From Metallyticus violacea (lineage: Eukaryota; Arthropoda; Insecta; Mantodea; Metallyticidae), in assembly GCA_030762175.1 (NCBI GenBank), contig CM060846.1, positions 235,787,512 to 235,851,511 of the forward strand: a stretch of 64,000 bases of DNA. Reading direction: 5' to 3'. The notes below the pieces were generated by a model that saw nothing but the letters and a program-made list of their open reading frames with translations, was not told the origin of the DNA and ran no database searches. The position numbers and the translations under genes were made by a program. Positions 35,691 to 47,903 of the stretch are shown piece after piece (the first letter of the stretch is position 1; every line of letters begins with the position of its first letter).

Positions 35691-36490
35691 CCATCACCAG
35701 AATCGTATCAACCTACTTCTAGTGAAAGTGAACCACTTTCCCCATCACAAGTTGTACCTTGGAGGTATGTTTTGAGTACCCCATAAATTAGCATGATGTT
35801 TTGAAGTATTGACTCCAGATGAAATGTTTGAATTTCCAGTACTAAAAGAAAAGTGTTTCCAGAAAAACTGACTTAATCAATTTACATGGTTGTGCTATAT
35901 AAATGTAATTAGCAAGAAACATATTATCGCATTTGTGTTTTCTTCTTCTTCTTCTTCTTCTTCTTCTGCTCCTCCTCCTCCTCCTCCTCCTCCTCCTTCT
36001 TCTTCTTCTTCTTCTTCTTCCAGTAAGGGGTGGCGAGGATGCCCAAACTAGGAGAGTTGGTGTCAAAACCCTTAACAATTTGGAGCTCTTCTACGTTCCG
36101 TTCTCATGAACAAGCCCAATATCATAAACGGTGTTGTCACAAAAGGCTAGTGATGAAAAAAAAAAAACATATTTCAATTAAAAGAACCAATGCTTTGTGG
36201 GCGTCAATATATTCATCTAAAAGGACATGGGGACTCATGATAATTAATTATGGATTCACATGAAATTTTCGTGTATTATTAAGATTTAGGGCTTCCAGTG
36301 GGGATAAAGATTTGAAAGAACATTTAAAACCTTGTTCACTGAGCGCTCACATTTGTTCCCTTTCAAAACCAAGTAATTGGAATCTGCGGAAGTTTAATTG
36401 TTGAGAAAATATTAGATAATACAACCAGTTCAAAATTTTTCTTATTCCTTGCCGATGAAACAGATGATATTGAGGGTGAAAAATAACTTA
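35690..36490 (+). pseudogene. hAT transposase remnant, N-terminal half (ZMYM1-like)
   Basis: The plus strand gives MPSPESYQPTSSESEPLSPS (35,691-35,750). After the CTT/CCT microsatellite (35,940-36,020) it gives KLGELVSKPLTIWSS then TFRSHEQAQYHKRC (about 36,045-36,135), a TTF-type zinc-finger-like block. LKEHLKPC (near 36,310-36,335) follows, then ICGSLIVEKILDNTTSSKFF and LFLADETDD (about 36,380-36,473). The last block matches the ADE-TD region of ZMYM1-like hAT transposases, which holds the first catalytic acid. The element is then cut by SINE S4 at about 36,516. The long poly-Arg frame on the minus strand is only the microsatellite. Confidence 0.68.
35940..36020 (+). repeat. (CTT)n/(CCT)n microsatellite
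   Basis: TTC units switch to TCC units and back to TTC. The tract lies inside the hAT relic. Confidence 0.97.
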
Positions 36491-36515
36491 CTTTGTGGGA
36501 CGAGATTGTTGATTT

Positions 36516-36768
36516 AGTTTATTTACGGACGCTGTTTAAATTTCCAGGTCATCAGCGTCCCAGTCAATTTAGGGCTTGAAACGGCCAATAAATTTTGCTC
36601 AGAGGCCTCATCTTTCATGCTTGTGGTTCTTTCACATGCCTTAAATCTGCGACACGAGACCCACGGCCTTACTTCCCTTCCGTAGGAAGCCATACTTATG
36701 TTTATACTCCTGAAAAAAATCATCGACCTTGGCGGTGTTGAACCCGCGATCTTGGTAAGAGAGGTAAA
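36516..36768 (-). mobile_element. SINE copy S4
   Basis: Minus-strand copy of the S3 family. It has a B-box-like GCGGGTTCAACACC near 36,740, ACGGGTCTCG-type and CCTCAAGC-type body blocks in reverse, and a TAAATAAAC tail near 36,520. It interrupts or abuts the hAT relic. Plus-strand-facing frame 36,523-36,723 is not a gene. Confidence 0.85.
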
Positions 36769-37021
36769 TGTTAATATTCATGATGATTTCCCACTTTTGT
36801 CTATATCGCAAGAATTAGAGAAGCATAAATAGATAAAGCACTTTAATATTCACACAAATTTCCTTTCATATATCAAACAGTTTGCTTTTTTTTTCCTTTT
36901 TTTTTCTTCTTCTTCAAATAAAGGAGACAAATGTAGGTGGTAAAAATAAATATTGGATCTCCAGGGCAACGTAATGCGTGGAATTAGATAAAGCAAGCTA
37001 TAAGCGAAAGAAGCAACAACA

Positions 37022-37022
<1 letters not shown>

Positions 37023-37104
<82 letters not shown>
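37023..37104 (+). repeat. (AAT)n microsatellite
   Basis: An essentially pure AAT tract of about 27 units. It generates a poly-Ile frame on the minus strand that is not a gene. Confidence 0.97.
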
Positions 37105-37105
<1 letters not shown>

Positions 37106-39650
37106 CTGGTGGTGTCCCCACTTTATTAAAAAAATGTAATCTCTCGATCTCTGAGCCAACATTCAGGGGCATGAATCGACAACGTTACACAATAAGTGCT
37201 ACATTCCAAACATCATAGAAATCCTTACAGTGAGACAAAACATGCTGGGCAACCGGCAAAGAGATCTTGAATATAACAGACGGCCTATGATTGTTCATAC
37301 GGATTGAAACAATGGTACTAGTTAAACCATATAAAGTGCTTTGCAAAGCTTATAGGATAACACATGCAAGACATTCTTGGAAGTACAGGTGGAATATGAA
37401 GTAATCATCAATTCTCTAGATAAATTGCAGCTGTGAAATGATTGACATGGCATAATTAGCGCACTTTGCATTTAGGGCATTGGCAAGAACACAAGCCTGA
37501 TGCCGACCGGTAATTTGGAAGGAAATTGCTTGCCCCAAAATATACTTTTCAGATTAGGGGTTGTTCTATAGGTAGAGCAGGATCAGATTTAGAAAACTTA
37601 CTTAAAGTTGAATTATTTAATTAAACTTAGTGACATCCTTTCAAAATAGGGTTGATGTTCTCAATTCCAGACACATAAGTAGTAACATGGTAAATAAATT
37701 TCTTATTCGAAGTTTCAAGTATGCATTATTTTTTGTGCGCTGGGATGATACGAATTCTAAAAGATAAAGGTTTCCATTGCGCTTTCAATTTAACATTTAT
37801 AATGACTCACCGACTGAAGTCCATGGAAGTTTATTTAGAGATGGGGTAGCAGCTATATTTTTGCATAAAGCGCGTAAACCACCAGTTTCAAATGTTACGT
37901 ATCACTATCGATTTTTTTCCCCGCTTTTGTTGTTTCTTTTATCTGTTTTCACTGATTACGTTACCTTTGAGATTAAATGTTTATTTTTATCACATTCACT
38001 TGTCTTCTGCCTTTGAAGAAGAACACGAGCTGTTCGGAATATTGAGAAAATTGTGTGACAAATTTAAACGTTTAGCCTATTTCTGCATTTCTCGTTCTTG
38101 TCAATTTGGTTTCGTTGATTTAAGAGTAATTTATTTTTGATTTATGGTAATATCACAAACCTGTCAGGCTTGGATTATGGATCTACATATGTATTTATAT
38201 AATTACATATACACATATATAGAACAGTGGAGTTCAAGTTGAGGAAAATGTTTATCCTCAGATGCTTATGTCTATTGTGCAAATAAATTTAACCCTCTCA
38301 AAGTCATCCACTATCACAACCATTGGGTATTGCATTGGCATTGTTGAAGATACCATAACCCTTTGCAGTGTTTTCCCAAAAAGAATCCATTTTCTGAAAG
38401 AAAATGTAATATGTAGCTCTAACAATAGTGTGCAGTCGAAATGAAAAGTGTTATTTAGTTAGGCCTCGCAGTTGGGCGTCATTTGCAGTCGGAATAAGTT
38501 TGCAGTCGGAATAAGATGTTTGGCCTCCAAGTTGGATCTTAGTTCCATGACTGGGGGAGGGTTTAGTTGATTTAACTTAACAAACGGCTAGTTGTTGACC
38601 TCCTCTTCTTCTGCTGCCTAACATTACTGCAATCCCGGGGCATGCTTCGGTGAGTGCTGGAATTTTATGGCCTGTTTCAGGTCCAAGGGATAGGACTAGG
38701 AACTTCATGAACACAAGTAGAACTCCTTATAATGAGACCATTTATTTACAGTAAATTGAATTAGGTGTTCGAGGGTCGCCTTTAAGATTTTGAGAAAACG
38801 TATGAGTTTGCTTGCAACTCGCTTAATAAATTCGAGTCTATATAAAATGTCCAAACAGTATCTTCCTCAGCACTCCTCTCCTTCTCGGGGCACACTCGCT
38901 ATCAGTTAATAGTTTTACGTCGCCTCTTACTAAAACGGTCTCTCGAAGTGCTCTGGTCGAATGCGAATGCCTTTCTTTTCTTTCTATTGCACCCCCCTTT
39001 TTCTCTGTGGGTCCATGTCTAGTGTCGAGTGCAATTTATGACACCCACAAGGTTCCGTGGCGTCAATAGATGATAATTGACCAGTCTGTTCTGTCTTTGA
39101 ACACAAAACTAGCCTTTTCTGTCCTTTTATTCCATAACTAACGACCTGACCCTGTCAGTTTTTCAAACTCTTAAGGCAGACCCTTGGCACAAAAGACTTA
39201 AAAATATACAAAGGAAAGGACATCTGCTTTTTCTCGTCCCCTTTACAATACACTCTATCTGCCTTATGCCTAAAAGTCGGGTTAAAGCCATATTGTTTCA
39301 AGTGACAGTGTAAATATGTCGCAGACCCTAAACTATTTGAAACATGCTGGGTAGTGCTTCAAGAAGCGTTGACTGCTTTAAAGGATTCTTTTTCGAAAGT
39401 TGTATTTCAATGGAGAGATTTTTAACCAGTTTGTTTCTATGTGAAATGAAATACTCCTTGCCTGTGTCACTGCAATACATAGAATGTGTTTGGGACTTGC
39501 ATTCACCATCATGCAAACTTTATCGAAATTAGAGATTGTGCATGTAAAAATTGTAATTCGGGTTTTAAATCTGCTGAAATACTTTGCGAAAATAATGAAG
39601 TTTATACACAAAAATTGCTGCGCTGAGTTGGAAAGCAATAAATAGGGAAA
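37105..39650. other. Unassigned 2.5 kb, partly GC-richer
   Basis: No protein family was recognised. At about 38,480-38,515 the block TTTGCAGTCGGAATAAG occurs twice in tandem. The segment 38,580-39,250 is GC-richer than its surroundings and might be an LTR or UTR of an unrecognised element. Short frames at 37,777-38,140 and 39,328-39,638 resemble nothing known to me. Confidence 0.45.
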
Positions 39651-39656
39651 ACTAAA

Positions 39657-40953
39657 TGGAAAGTGATCCAGTGAAATATTACTACGTGTTAGCGTACCTT
39701 TCTATGTTGGATTTCATGTTAAATGAACCAATTGAAAGTTTGAATTTACGTAGAAACACAATTAATGTGCTTCAAATGTTAGTCCTTCAATTTTGTTCTG
39801 GGGATCCATGGGAAAAGAATGATGTTATATGAGAATTATTTGCTAAGTCCACTTTCTGTAATCAAGATTTGAGTTTGAGCTCTGGAAAACAAAATGGAAA
39901 TGTTACGCTTACAATGTCCCCCTTCAATTGTCACTAAGAGTGGCAGATGGTTTTGATAACAAGTGGGGAAATTCCCTCACTTTTTGCCAAAAATTACGGA
40001 AACTTTTCCATTAATGCACTCGAAAATTAGAGATGGTTGAATTCAATATTCTTTTTACAAATCCAGCTCATGGGATAATCTCGCACATAATCGGGAAGCC
40101 GTAATATTAGATTGTTCCAGCACAACAAAAATTAAGGAAAAGTAAATAGTAAGTTAACTATGTGTAGTAAATATGTAATTAATTACCCACTACACAATGA
40201 AAAAATAACTGGATTAATCAAAATCTAAATTTTAAATGGTTTGGTAGCACTGTTATAGATAATACACTGTTATAAACAAGTTATGCGTTTAGTAGTCTGT
40301 TGGACAACTAAAATTCAATATAATAATATGTACATCATATAACAAACAGTTACACAAATCTTATGCACATTTTCTTTGCTTAAAATTCACTAAAGTCCAC
40401 ATTTTTCTCATTCCCTAGTAATGAGAATGTTTAGTCACTTTTAGACTATTATAAATGTCCTTGCAGTTGAGCTTGGAATTTACACAAACTTCCAGTTCTG
40501 ACTCAAATAAGCAAGTATTTTTTTTCAGCAAAATAATGCACGGTAAACTGAAACTGTGTAAAGTAAATTTTATTATAGAAACTTTTAACCAAGAAAGGAA
40601 AAATTAGAGCATATTTTACGTTCGGCAAGAGGAAAACTTGGCAAAGAACAAAATTTCTGGAAATCTAATCTTGTCAAAATCAGAAAATCTTAGCTTAAAT
40701 GCGTGCCATCAGGTTCCCTTCCCAAATACTCAAAAATTCTATATACTCTGCTTGTGATTACTGCAAGTTCAGAAAGGAATTTTTCATCTTTCCGGAGGTT
40801 AAAACTTATTTGAACAACATACATAGTGAAGAAATAATGAATGGGCTAGCATTACTTAACATACATAATGAATTGAAATTAACGCCAGGGGTGGTTCTTA
40901 ATATATTTACTAATCTTGAAAGGTCTTTAAAGGTCACGACAAATATAATTTGA
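39657..40953 (+). pseudogene. hAT transposase remnant, C-terminal half
   Basis: A block ESDPVKYYYVLAYLSMLDFM (39,658-39,720) resembles the helical region before the dimerisation domain. The best evidence is the frame 40,699-40,953. It reads PEVKTYLNNIHSEEIMNGLA then LLNIHNELKLTPGVVLNIF, the hAT C-terminal dimerisation domain (usually LKTYLRN then RLNGLALLNIH). Same strand and same superfamily as the N-terminal half at 35,690-36,490. One element broken by later insertions is possible, but the 3.2-kb gap has no clear transposase sequence. Confidence 0.6.
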
Positions 40954-40959
40954 ATATTA

Positions 40960-43240
40960 GATCACAGCAGGAAAAAAATTATAAGCTTCAACTTTTGGCG
41001 AGTCAATCCTCTTTTTAATAATAGAAATAATAATAATAATAATATAATAATAATAATAAAATTATAAAATATCATTCCTCTTTTACACTTTTCAAGAGGC
41101 AGAAAAAAACTGGTGTAAACCAGTGCAAAGTTTAAATAGTAGGAAATTATGTACACATACAAAAGTCATACAAAAAGAAGTAACATATTTTAGTTTTTCA
41201 ATCTTAATACCAAGTACTAAACTCAAATAAAGGTCCAATGCAAATTATTTGTTGGTACTATGCTGTCATCTGTTCAACCATTGCCCAGGATTTGAGTAGT
41301 TAAAACATGTAGAATATATTATTTCAATTGCTTATATTTCTTACTATGATTATGGAATGAACAATGTGCAATACATTTTTATTCTTGGGATTAAAAATGT
41401 TGATTATTTTATCTATTATTGTATTTACACATTAAAACAAATTTATTCCTGATGGAAACCAACACATTCACTGCTTCCTGCTAAAATATGCTCTAAAATT
41501 GTTTTCTGCCTACAACTTTTATTTATGTCCTCTACTGCCTTTCCAACTCATAAAGATTTTCAAAATTATTTTCTTCCTCTCTACAGATGAGAGATATTTG
41601 CTTAAAACCTCCACTGCTGCATTGCCTTAGCATTGGTAGGAGTCACTTCATTATACTCATTTTCCTCATCATCACTGTTTGTTGCTATTATATAATGTTA
41701 GCTGTTTTTCTGCATGGAACTTCTGCACATTTATCCCCTCAGCAGTAAGCATGCATTATCCACTCACAAAAGTATTCAATGGTGCAATTCAGTTGCAAAA
41801 TTTCCTTTGTAGCAGGAAAACCCTTCTTCATCTTTTTCTGTTGCTCCTCTTCCCCCTTACTTCAATTCATTTTACATCTAGTACATTTGATTTGCATTCA
41901 AAAAGCACTGGTATGCCAATTATCCTTGCACCATAACATTTAAATAAGAAACAAACAGTTGTAATCAGAATTGACCTTCTTCTTGTTGTTCTTCTGCTAA
42001 ATTTCAGATACATTCAAAAAGATGTTCAATAAATAAGTCATTACATAATTTACCTGACTTTAACCCCATTGTCTTTTATATTAATTATATAATGTAATGT
42101 TTTATCAATGACGACAGACACTTTGAACTTTTATATATTTCAAATATTATATTTTATGTAGCCAAATGTCCAAAAGATATGTAGTTGTTATGTAAATAAA
42201 TACATAAATCCTGAAGAAGAAGAAGAAGAAGAAGAAGAAGAAGAAGAAGAAGAAGAAGAAGAAGAAGAAGAAGAAATAACATTTCAAATTGCAATGCCAT
42301 TTTACTTCCAATGTTTTTTTTTGTTTGACTTAGTGTAATGTATAAAACAGGAAACATTAAATTTCAGGATTTTAATGCATTGTGAATATAGGAAAATTGA
42401 AGGAAACAACATAAAATAGTTTAAACAATGGGAAAACATTTAATATAGCAATTGTATAGCTATATAATAATATTTGAAAATGAAATCAGTACATTGGATG
42501 TAAATTAGGGCACATTTGTCCAATTATTTTGAATAACTAGCTCTCCATCCTGAATTTCTAGCTATGTTACTGGCCCAGATGGTAAGGGCATCAAAATGGA
42601 AAGATTATTTGCTATCTAGGCAGAGAGAAATAAGTATGTATATGAATTAATAAAGCGTTTTGAAACATCTTTAGAAGAAGCCAAACAATTTTCATTCTTG
42701 AAGATTGTAAATGTAGTGATAACAATGAAGCAGTGCTTGAAGAAATAGTAATTTTTTAATTTTTCTCACAGAAGTTTGGTACTGAGAAAGAGTCAAACTT
42801 TCTTAAAAGAATGTGTAATCCAATTTAATTATAGTTTATTTGAATTTATTTCTTATAATTTCCAATTTACATGCTTGCCTAGTCCTTCCATAGTTATGCT
42901 GTATCTCATTGTTTATACATAAAATGATGTAATTATTGTATTTTGTACTATTGAAACTATTAACAGTGAAATAGTAAAATCTTGATATACAGCTGGTTTG
43001 GTGGCACTTTTACATCGCAGAATGCCAACTGATATAATCTGTCAATTTAGTTTGATTAAAATAATTTAGTTCATCACTTTAGAACAAATTGTATGTGAAT
43101 AATAGTTATTTAAATATTGTATGCTATTGTTGGCTATACAGTTAGTCACAATGTTATTCATGCAATGCATATGTTATGATTTAAATTACACTTTATCTCA
43201 AATTAAAAAGCAGTAACGTCAATATATGTTTAAGCACGAT
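40960..43240. other. Intergenic; (AAG)n microsatellite at 42,213-42,275
   Basis: AT-rich sequence. It contains an AAT-rich patch at about 41,025-41,065 and a pure (GAA)n tract at 42,213-42,275; the latter gives a poly-Leu frame on the minus strand that is not a gene. A TGPDGKGI-like peptide near 42,570 is too short to call a reverse transcriptase. Confidence 0.7.
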
Positions 43241-43241
43241 A

Positions 43242-44510
43242 TACATGGGTTGGAACTTTAATAGGGTAATATTGCTGTGAAAGTAAAGCAAGACAGAATT
43301 AATTATTCTCTCATTTACCATATGTTTGTCTATGTCTCACCCACCTCACAGTAAAAGGGCTTTTCTTTCCGACTTTCAGTGAATGCGCTTTGACGAGCGG
43401 AAATTAGTCTTGTGTGAGCTACCGATCAAAATTGTTTTGTGTTGTGTTTTCGCCATGTTCACAAAACAGGACCAGCGGAATTGGGTGAAGATTCAATATG
43501 CCAGTGATTGCACAATAAGACAATGTCATGCAGTTCTTTAAGAGGCATGTGTTAAACAGCTTTACCATACAGAACAGTGGCGAGGTGGGTTACAGCTTTC
43601 AACGAAGGACATTAAAGCGTAGTATACATGGCTTGGCAGGGTCACCCAAGTGGCAGTGAAGAGCAAATGCAAACTGTTGCCGCGCTGTTAGACACAGATC
43701 GACTTCAGACTATACGTGAGTCAGACAAAGAGAAGGATTATCGTGACTACTGTACTGCAAAGTCTAAACAATCGCCTGAGGTTGAGGGAAATAGCATCGC
43801 GGTGGGTTCCCTACGATTTGGCGGAAGCGCAACTATCAATATGATATGATGGCCCAAATTCACTTGGAATGTTATGGTCGTAATGAAGATGCATTTTTAC
43901 GCTGTATTGTTGTGCTTGATGGGATATGGGCCATACCGTACGGACATCAGCTTAAGCGCCAATTTAATGAGTGGCGCCTTTACGGATCACCAGCAAAACA
44001 AAAGTCCGCCAAACCTCCGCATTTCCGTCATTTTTGGAACATAAATATGTATATTTAAATCACAAATCTCAGGCTAGATTTGTATTGCGAAGGAAACAGC
44101 GACACGTTTTCCAGAATCCTCTCATCATTTTGCAGGACAATACTCGGACGTACGTGGCAAATCTTGTAGCTGAATTGTACCATCGCTGCGGTTGGGAAGT
44201 GCTTTACCATCCACCTATTTACCTAAACTGTGCCTCTGTGATTATGACTTAATGCCGAAGATAAAGGAACCACTTCGAGGAATTCAATTTAAAACTGTTC
44301 CCGAAATTCCACAGGCATTAGATCGCTGCATCAGGGACATCACAGAACAGGCACTGTAACAGGGGTCCTACGACTTCCACATCGCTGGCAACAGGTTATT
44401 GACCACTTTGGCGATTAAATAAAGGGCTGTAGCAGTTTTAGACAATTATTACAATTATTACTTTTGTATTAGTAATAAATATCGCCACCATTAAAGTTTC
44501 AACTTATGTA
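43242..44510 (+). mobile_element. Complete but dead mariner element with terminal inverted repeats
   Basis: The left end TACATGGGTTGGAACTTTAA (43,242) matches the reverse complement of the right end (TACATAAGTTGAAACTTTAA, ending 44,510). Both start at a TA dinucleotide, as expected for Tc1/mariner target duplication. Length of about 1.27 kb is typical of mariner. The terminal repeats are about 30 bp and imperfect. One transposase reading frame, broken several times, fills the interior. Confidence 0.92.
43455..44420 (+). pseudogene. Mariner (DD34D-type) transposase pseudogene
   Basis: The start is ATG at 43,455 (MFTKQDQRNWVKIQYASDC). Then QTVAALLDTDRLQTIRES appears in another frame (about 43,675-43,728) and IASRWVPYDL in a third (about 43,795-43,825). 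DAFLRCIVVLDGIW (43,888-43,930) holds the first catalytic Asp. KRQFNEWRLYGSP follows, then PLIILQDNTRTYVANLVAEL (about 44,117-44,178) with the second Asp. GWEVLYHPP and CDYDLMPKIKEPLRGIQF (about 44,238-44,292) follow, with the third Asp. All three acidic positions survive, but at least three frame changes, an in-frame stop and a short internal deletion near 44,050 make it non-functional. The family is the insect mariner group with CDYDL-P-KEPLRG at its third acid. Confidence 0.9.
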
Positions 44511-44514
44511 TGAG

Positions 44515-46130
44515 CATGTAAGAATGTTATTAAAACAAATGCATTTCTTACAAAAGGTATAAAATTTATATAAATACAAAATTGAAAAATGTTCCCATAT
44601 TACAACGCTTTTCTGTTTGTACCATTTTGAGTACAGCCTTTGTTTGTTTAAATGTTGATCAATGAGCAAACACATGCACATACACGGCACCTATATAATA
44701 TTGCATCTACCTACTATGCAAAAGCATCTGGGATTCTGTTTGGGAACTTAGAAGTGTTAGTTGTGTCCAGAATGAGAAACAAGATCTTTCTTCAGACCTA
44801 AAGAAGGCAATTAATAATTTATAATTTAAAGAATATTATAAAAAATTAGGTCGACTAATTGATAGATGACAGTCAACAATGCTTTATATTATTAACAAAT
44901 TTAAGTAGAGTAGAACAATCTGAGAAAAAACATAAGATCAAAAATGAATTTAGGGGGGTCGAGAGGGTCTGGACCCTCCAAATATATTGAAATTGTAATA
45001 AATAAATAAAAACAATATTGCTAGAAAAAGGATGAAAATGTTTATTCAAGAATCTCATCTTACCATCTGAACACAATCAATTTGTCATGTAGTTTGAAAG
45101 GATGTGCGGAACAACAGAGCAGTAAAAGTGAGTCAACTCTCCATTTCAGCATAAGCCTCTGTTCACTTTTTTGCATTCCTTATTTCTAAATATTCTATAA
45201 ACCCAAAATCACTTGTGGAGGGTGAGGTACAGTCAGTTGATATTGATATTCCATGAGGAGCTTATGGTTCTGTTAATGGTTCAGCCACGGCAATACAATA
45301 ATAACAAAGAACAGTACTTAACACTACATACCGTGCATATTACCAACATCCTACCTAATTGAGATATAACTTAATAAAAATCATTACTTACACTAATATA
45401 ACTACCTATTTATTATTTATTTTGAAAAGTTTAGATCGATTTATTAAAGCATGAGGACTCATATATGATGTCCATTAACATCAAATGCTGTAGATTTTTA
45501 AAGCAGGCATTAAAATATAAATTCAATTATATTATTATGGTCAAGATAATATAAAGGAGAAGTCTTTAAACTCTGCTTTTTTGTACAAACTATTTTTTTT
45601 CTCATGTGCTAACTACAGAATGATGCTATACTCTCACACTCAATTATACTAACTCTACAAATGATGGAAAGATGATTATAAAAATGGTCAAATGATGTCC
45701 GGGTCTAAATTTCCCTAAAGTTTGATCAAGGGGTGGAAACAGTATACAATACAGTTCCCACCACCTAAGAAACAAAAAAAACCCACTCTCAATACATTAA
45801 TTTTCAAAATAAATTCAATAATAATTAATAAACATAAAATAAAATGATTACAAAACACTGGAATAATCAAATGAAACTATTACTGCAACACTTTTTTTTT
45901 TTTTGCTATACACACAGCATTATGATTCAAAAGTCAATTCTTTAAACTGAAAGGAAGTAGGGGCCGGGGCTGGGTCTACCACCTTACCAGGTGATTACCT
46001 GCTGAAGGGTGGAGCGGTCATTTTGTTTAGTGGGACTTACAGCTAAAATTATAAAAGCATACCAGTAAGCAAACATTTTTGTGTTGTGAAGTTTTTTCTG
46101 TGCTGTAACAAATTTAAAAAGTCGGCTTGG
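44515..46130. other. AT-rich flank; possible hAT 5' region
   Basis: No coding sequence was recognised. At about 44,952-44,985 a G-rich then C-rich block (GGGGGGTCGAGAGGG, then GGACCCTCC) resembles the G/C-rich subterminal sequence common next to hAT ends. It could therefore mark the 5' end of the hAT relic at 46,133; this is a guess. A second GC-rich patch lies at 45,958-46,020. Confidence 0.4.
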
Positions 46131-46132
46131 AG

Positions 46133-47500
46133 ATATGAACAGGAACGCCAAGATTGATAGTTTTTTCATACCTACGAGTAAAGTGTGCAAGATTAGCGCT
46201 TTGAATAAATTTAATTCTGATGGCAATGAGGTGAAAGCTCACATTGAAATCTGTCGTGCAAGTACTGGTAATAAAAAATTGAGCTGTTTCCCACAGATTA
46301 GTACTGGTAGTGACATTGGCCTGTTGGTACAAGAAAAAAACTGTATTAACATTTCTAGATATGTTAGGTATGACATGCTGACAACCGGTTTGAAGCTTGA
46401 TTAATTAATTATGTTTCCTATGTTTTTGCATTGGTATAAGAGAATTGAATTTCAAAATAAATGACTGGATAGGTGGAATTAATGAGCTGTTGCCTTCCAG
46501 TAAGAAGTCCAGACTGATGGGCCTTGCAACAAAATATTTGTAGAGAGACATCATTCTGCCATTGTTTTTGTTGAGCTTCTGCAACCAATTGTTGAAAGCC
46601 TTCAGTCTCTTTCAGTAAGCGAAAAATCTATTTCCAAGACTGCAGCACAATTATTGACTGCTGTAGAGAACAGTTTATTTCTCATCTCACTGTTCACATG
46701 CGACACTGCTGTCTTTCATGGTATGCCTTTCAACTTGTTTGCAAAACCATGAGCATGATCTTAGCTCCACTTTGGAATATGCCAGTGATGTTGTATAAGA
46801 GCTGGAAACCTTAAAAAGAAATGCTGGTGAAGAATTAAAACCTTTGAGCAGTGCTCAAACATAATGACAGCCATTTTTGATTCTGTAATCCAAATTCAAA
46901 GACAGGCAGGACCCCAGATGAAAAAGGACAATAAACACCCAGGAGATATAGCAGAAGACTACTTTAGAATATGCATCTTTATTCCATCCACTTATGAATT
47001 GATATCAAATCTCAAAGCATGCTTTGAACAGAATAAAGATGTCTCGTCTGCTTTTGATATTTTGTTGCCCAGTAAAGTTGAAGAAACTGCAGATGATAAA
47101 TTAAATAAGCTTTCTTTGTATTCACATGGTAATATCAATGATGCTGAAATAGAAGCAGAATACTGGATGTGATATCAAAAATGGAAATGCACAGAGAAAA
47201 AAATAAGACTAAATAATTCCCTAAGTTCTTTAAGTGCATGTCCAGCAGAATAATGTCCCAGTATTAACTGTCTACTTAAAATTTTAGTCACCCTCCCTGT
47301 CTGAACAGCCAGTCCTGAAAGATAGTTTTCAACAATGAAACGACTCAAGACTTACCTGAGAAATAGAACCTGTGATGAATGTTTAAGTAATCTTGCTTTA
47401 GTATCTATACACTGGTATCATAATATCAATCCTGATGAAGTGTCGAACATAATGGGCCAAAGAAGCAGGAGCATTAATTTAACACTGTAGAACAGTAGAT
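46133..47500 (+). pseudogene. hAT transposase remnant (ZMYM1/THAP12-like)
   Basis: The plus strand starts MNRNAKIDSFFIPTSK (46,135), the usual beginning of this hAT group (short basic start then FF). VERHHSAIV-FVELLQPIVE then SLQSLSVSEKS (about 46,540-46,630) follows, with ENSLFLISLFTCDTAVF next. The 46,864-47,172 frame carries IQIQRQAGPQM and AEDYFRICIFIPS. The C-terminal dimerisation domain reads TMKRLKTYLRNRTCDECLSN then LALVSIHWYHNINPDE (about 47,333-47,450). The middle part with the catalytic acids is not clearly present, so an internal deletion is likely between about 46,410 and 46,500. Frameshifts occur throughout. Confidence 0.75.
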
Positions 47501-47900
47501 TTTTTGTTTAAATACTATAAATATTGTAAACTTTTAGCAGAAACTCAAGGACAATAATACAGACCCTCATGAACAACACTGCAGTTCAATAAATTTCGTG
47601 GCCCTTATGGTGATTTCTCACATTAAAATCTTTTTTAGTGTTACTAACATATTTTGCTTCTGTGCCTAGGAGAATATTAGTAATTTTTGCATAGTGTATA
47701 CACATTATGATAATGTGTTTGGCGTAAAATTGAATAATTTTGCATTTATCTAAACTAGTCCACATGTTTATTTATTCATTTTTAAAATATTGGTGATACG
47801 AAAGAAATATATACATACAAATGCAAATTTATTTTGGAACTACCCCACACAATAATTTCTATATATGCGTTTGCTAAAAATAGAAAACTAATAAAAAAGA
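47500..47900. other. Intergenic, nothing recognised
   Basis: AT-rich sequence between the hAT and Tc1 relics. It may include the hAT 3' end, but no terminal repeat was identified. Confidence 0.45.
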
Positions 47901-47903
47901 AAA

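Noticed and set aside
35842..36078. Open frame with a long poly-arginine tract (minus strand)
   Set aside because: It is the translation of the (CTT)n/(CCT)n microsatellite inside the hAT relic, not a protein gene.
36984..37172. Open frame with a poly-isoleucine tract (minus strand)
   Set aside because: Translation of the (AAT)n microsatellite.
42154..42357. Open frame with a poly-leucine tract (minus strand)
   Set aside because: Translation of the (AAG)n microsatellite.
42560..42620. Reverse transcriptase TGPDG motif
   Set aside because: Only a short match (TGPDGKGI); surrounding translation does not continue as a reverse transcriptase.
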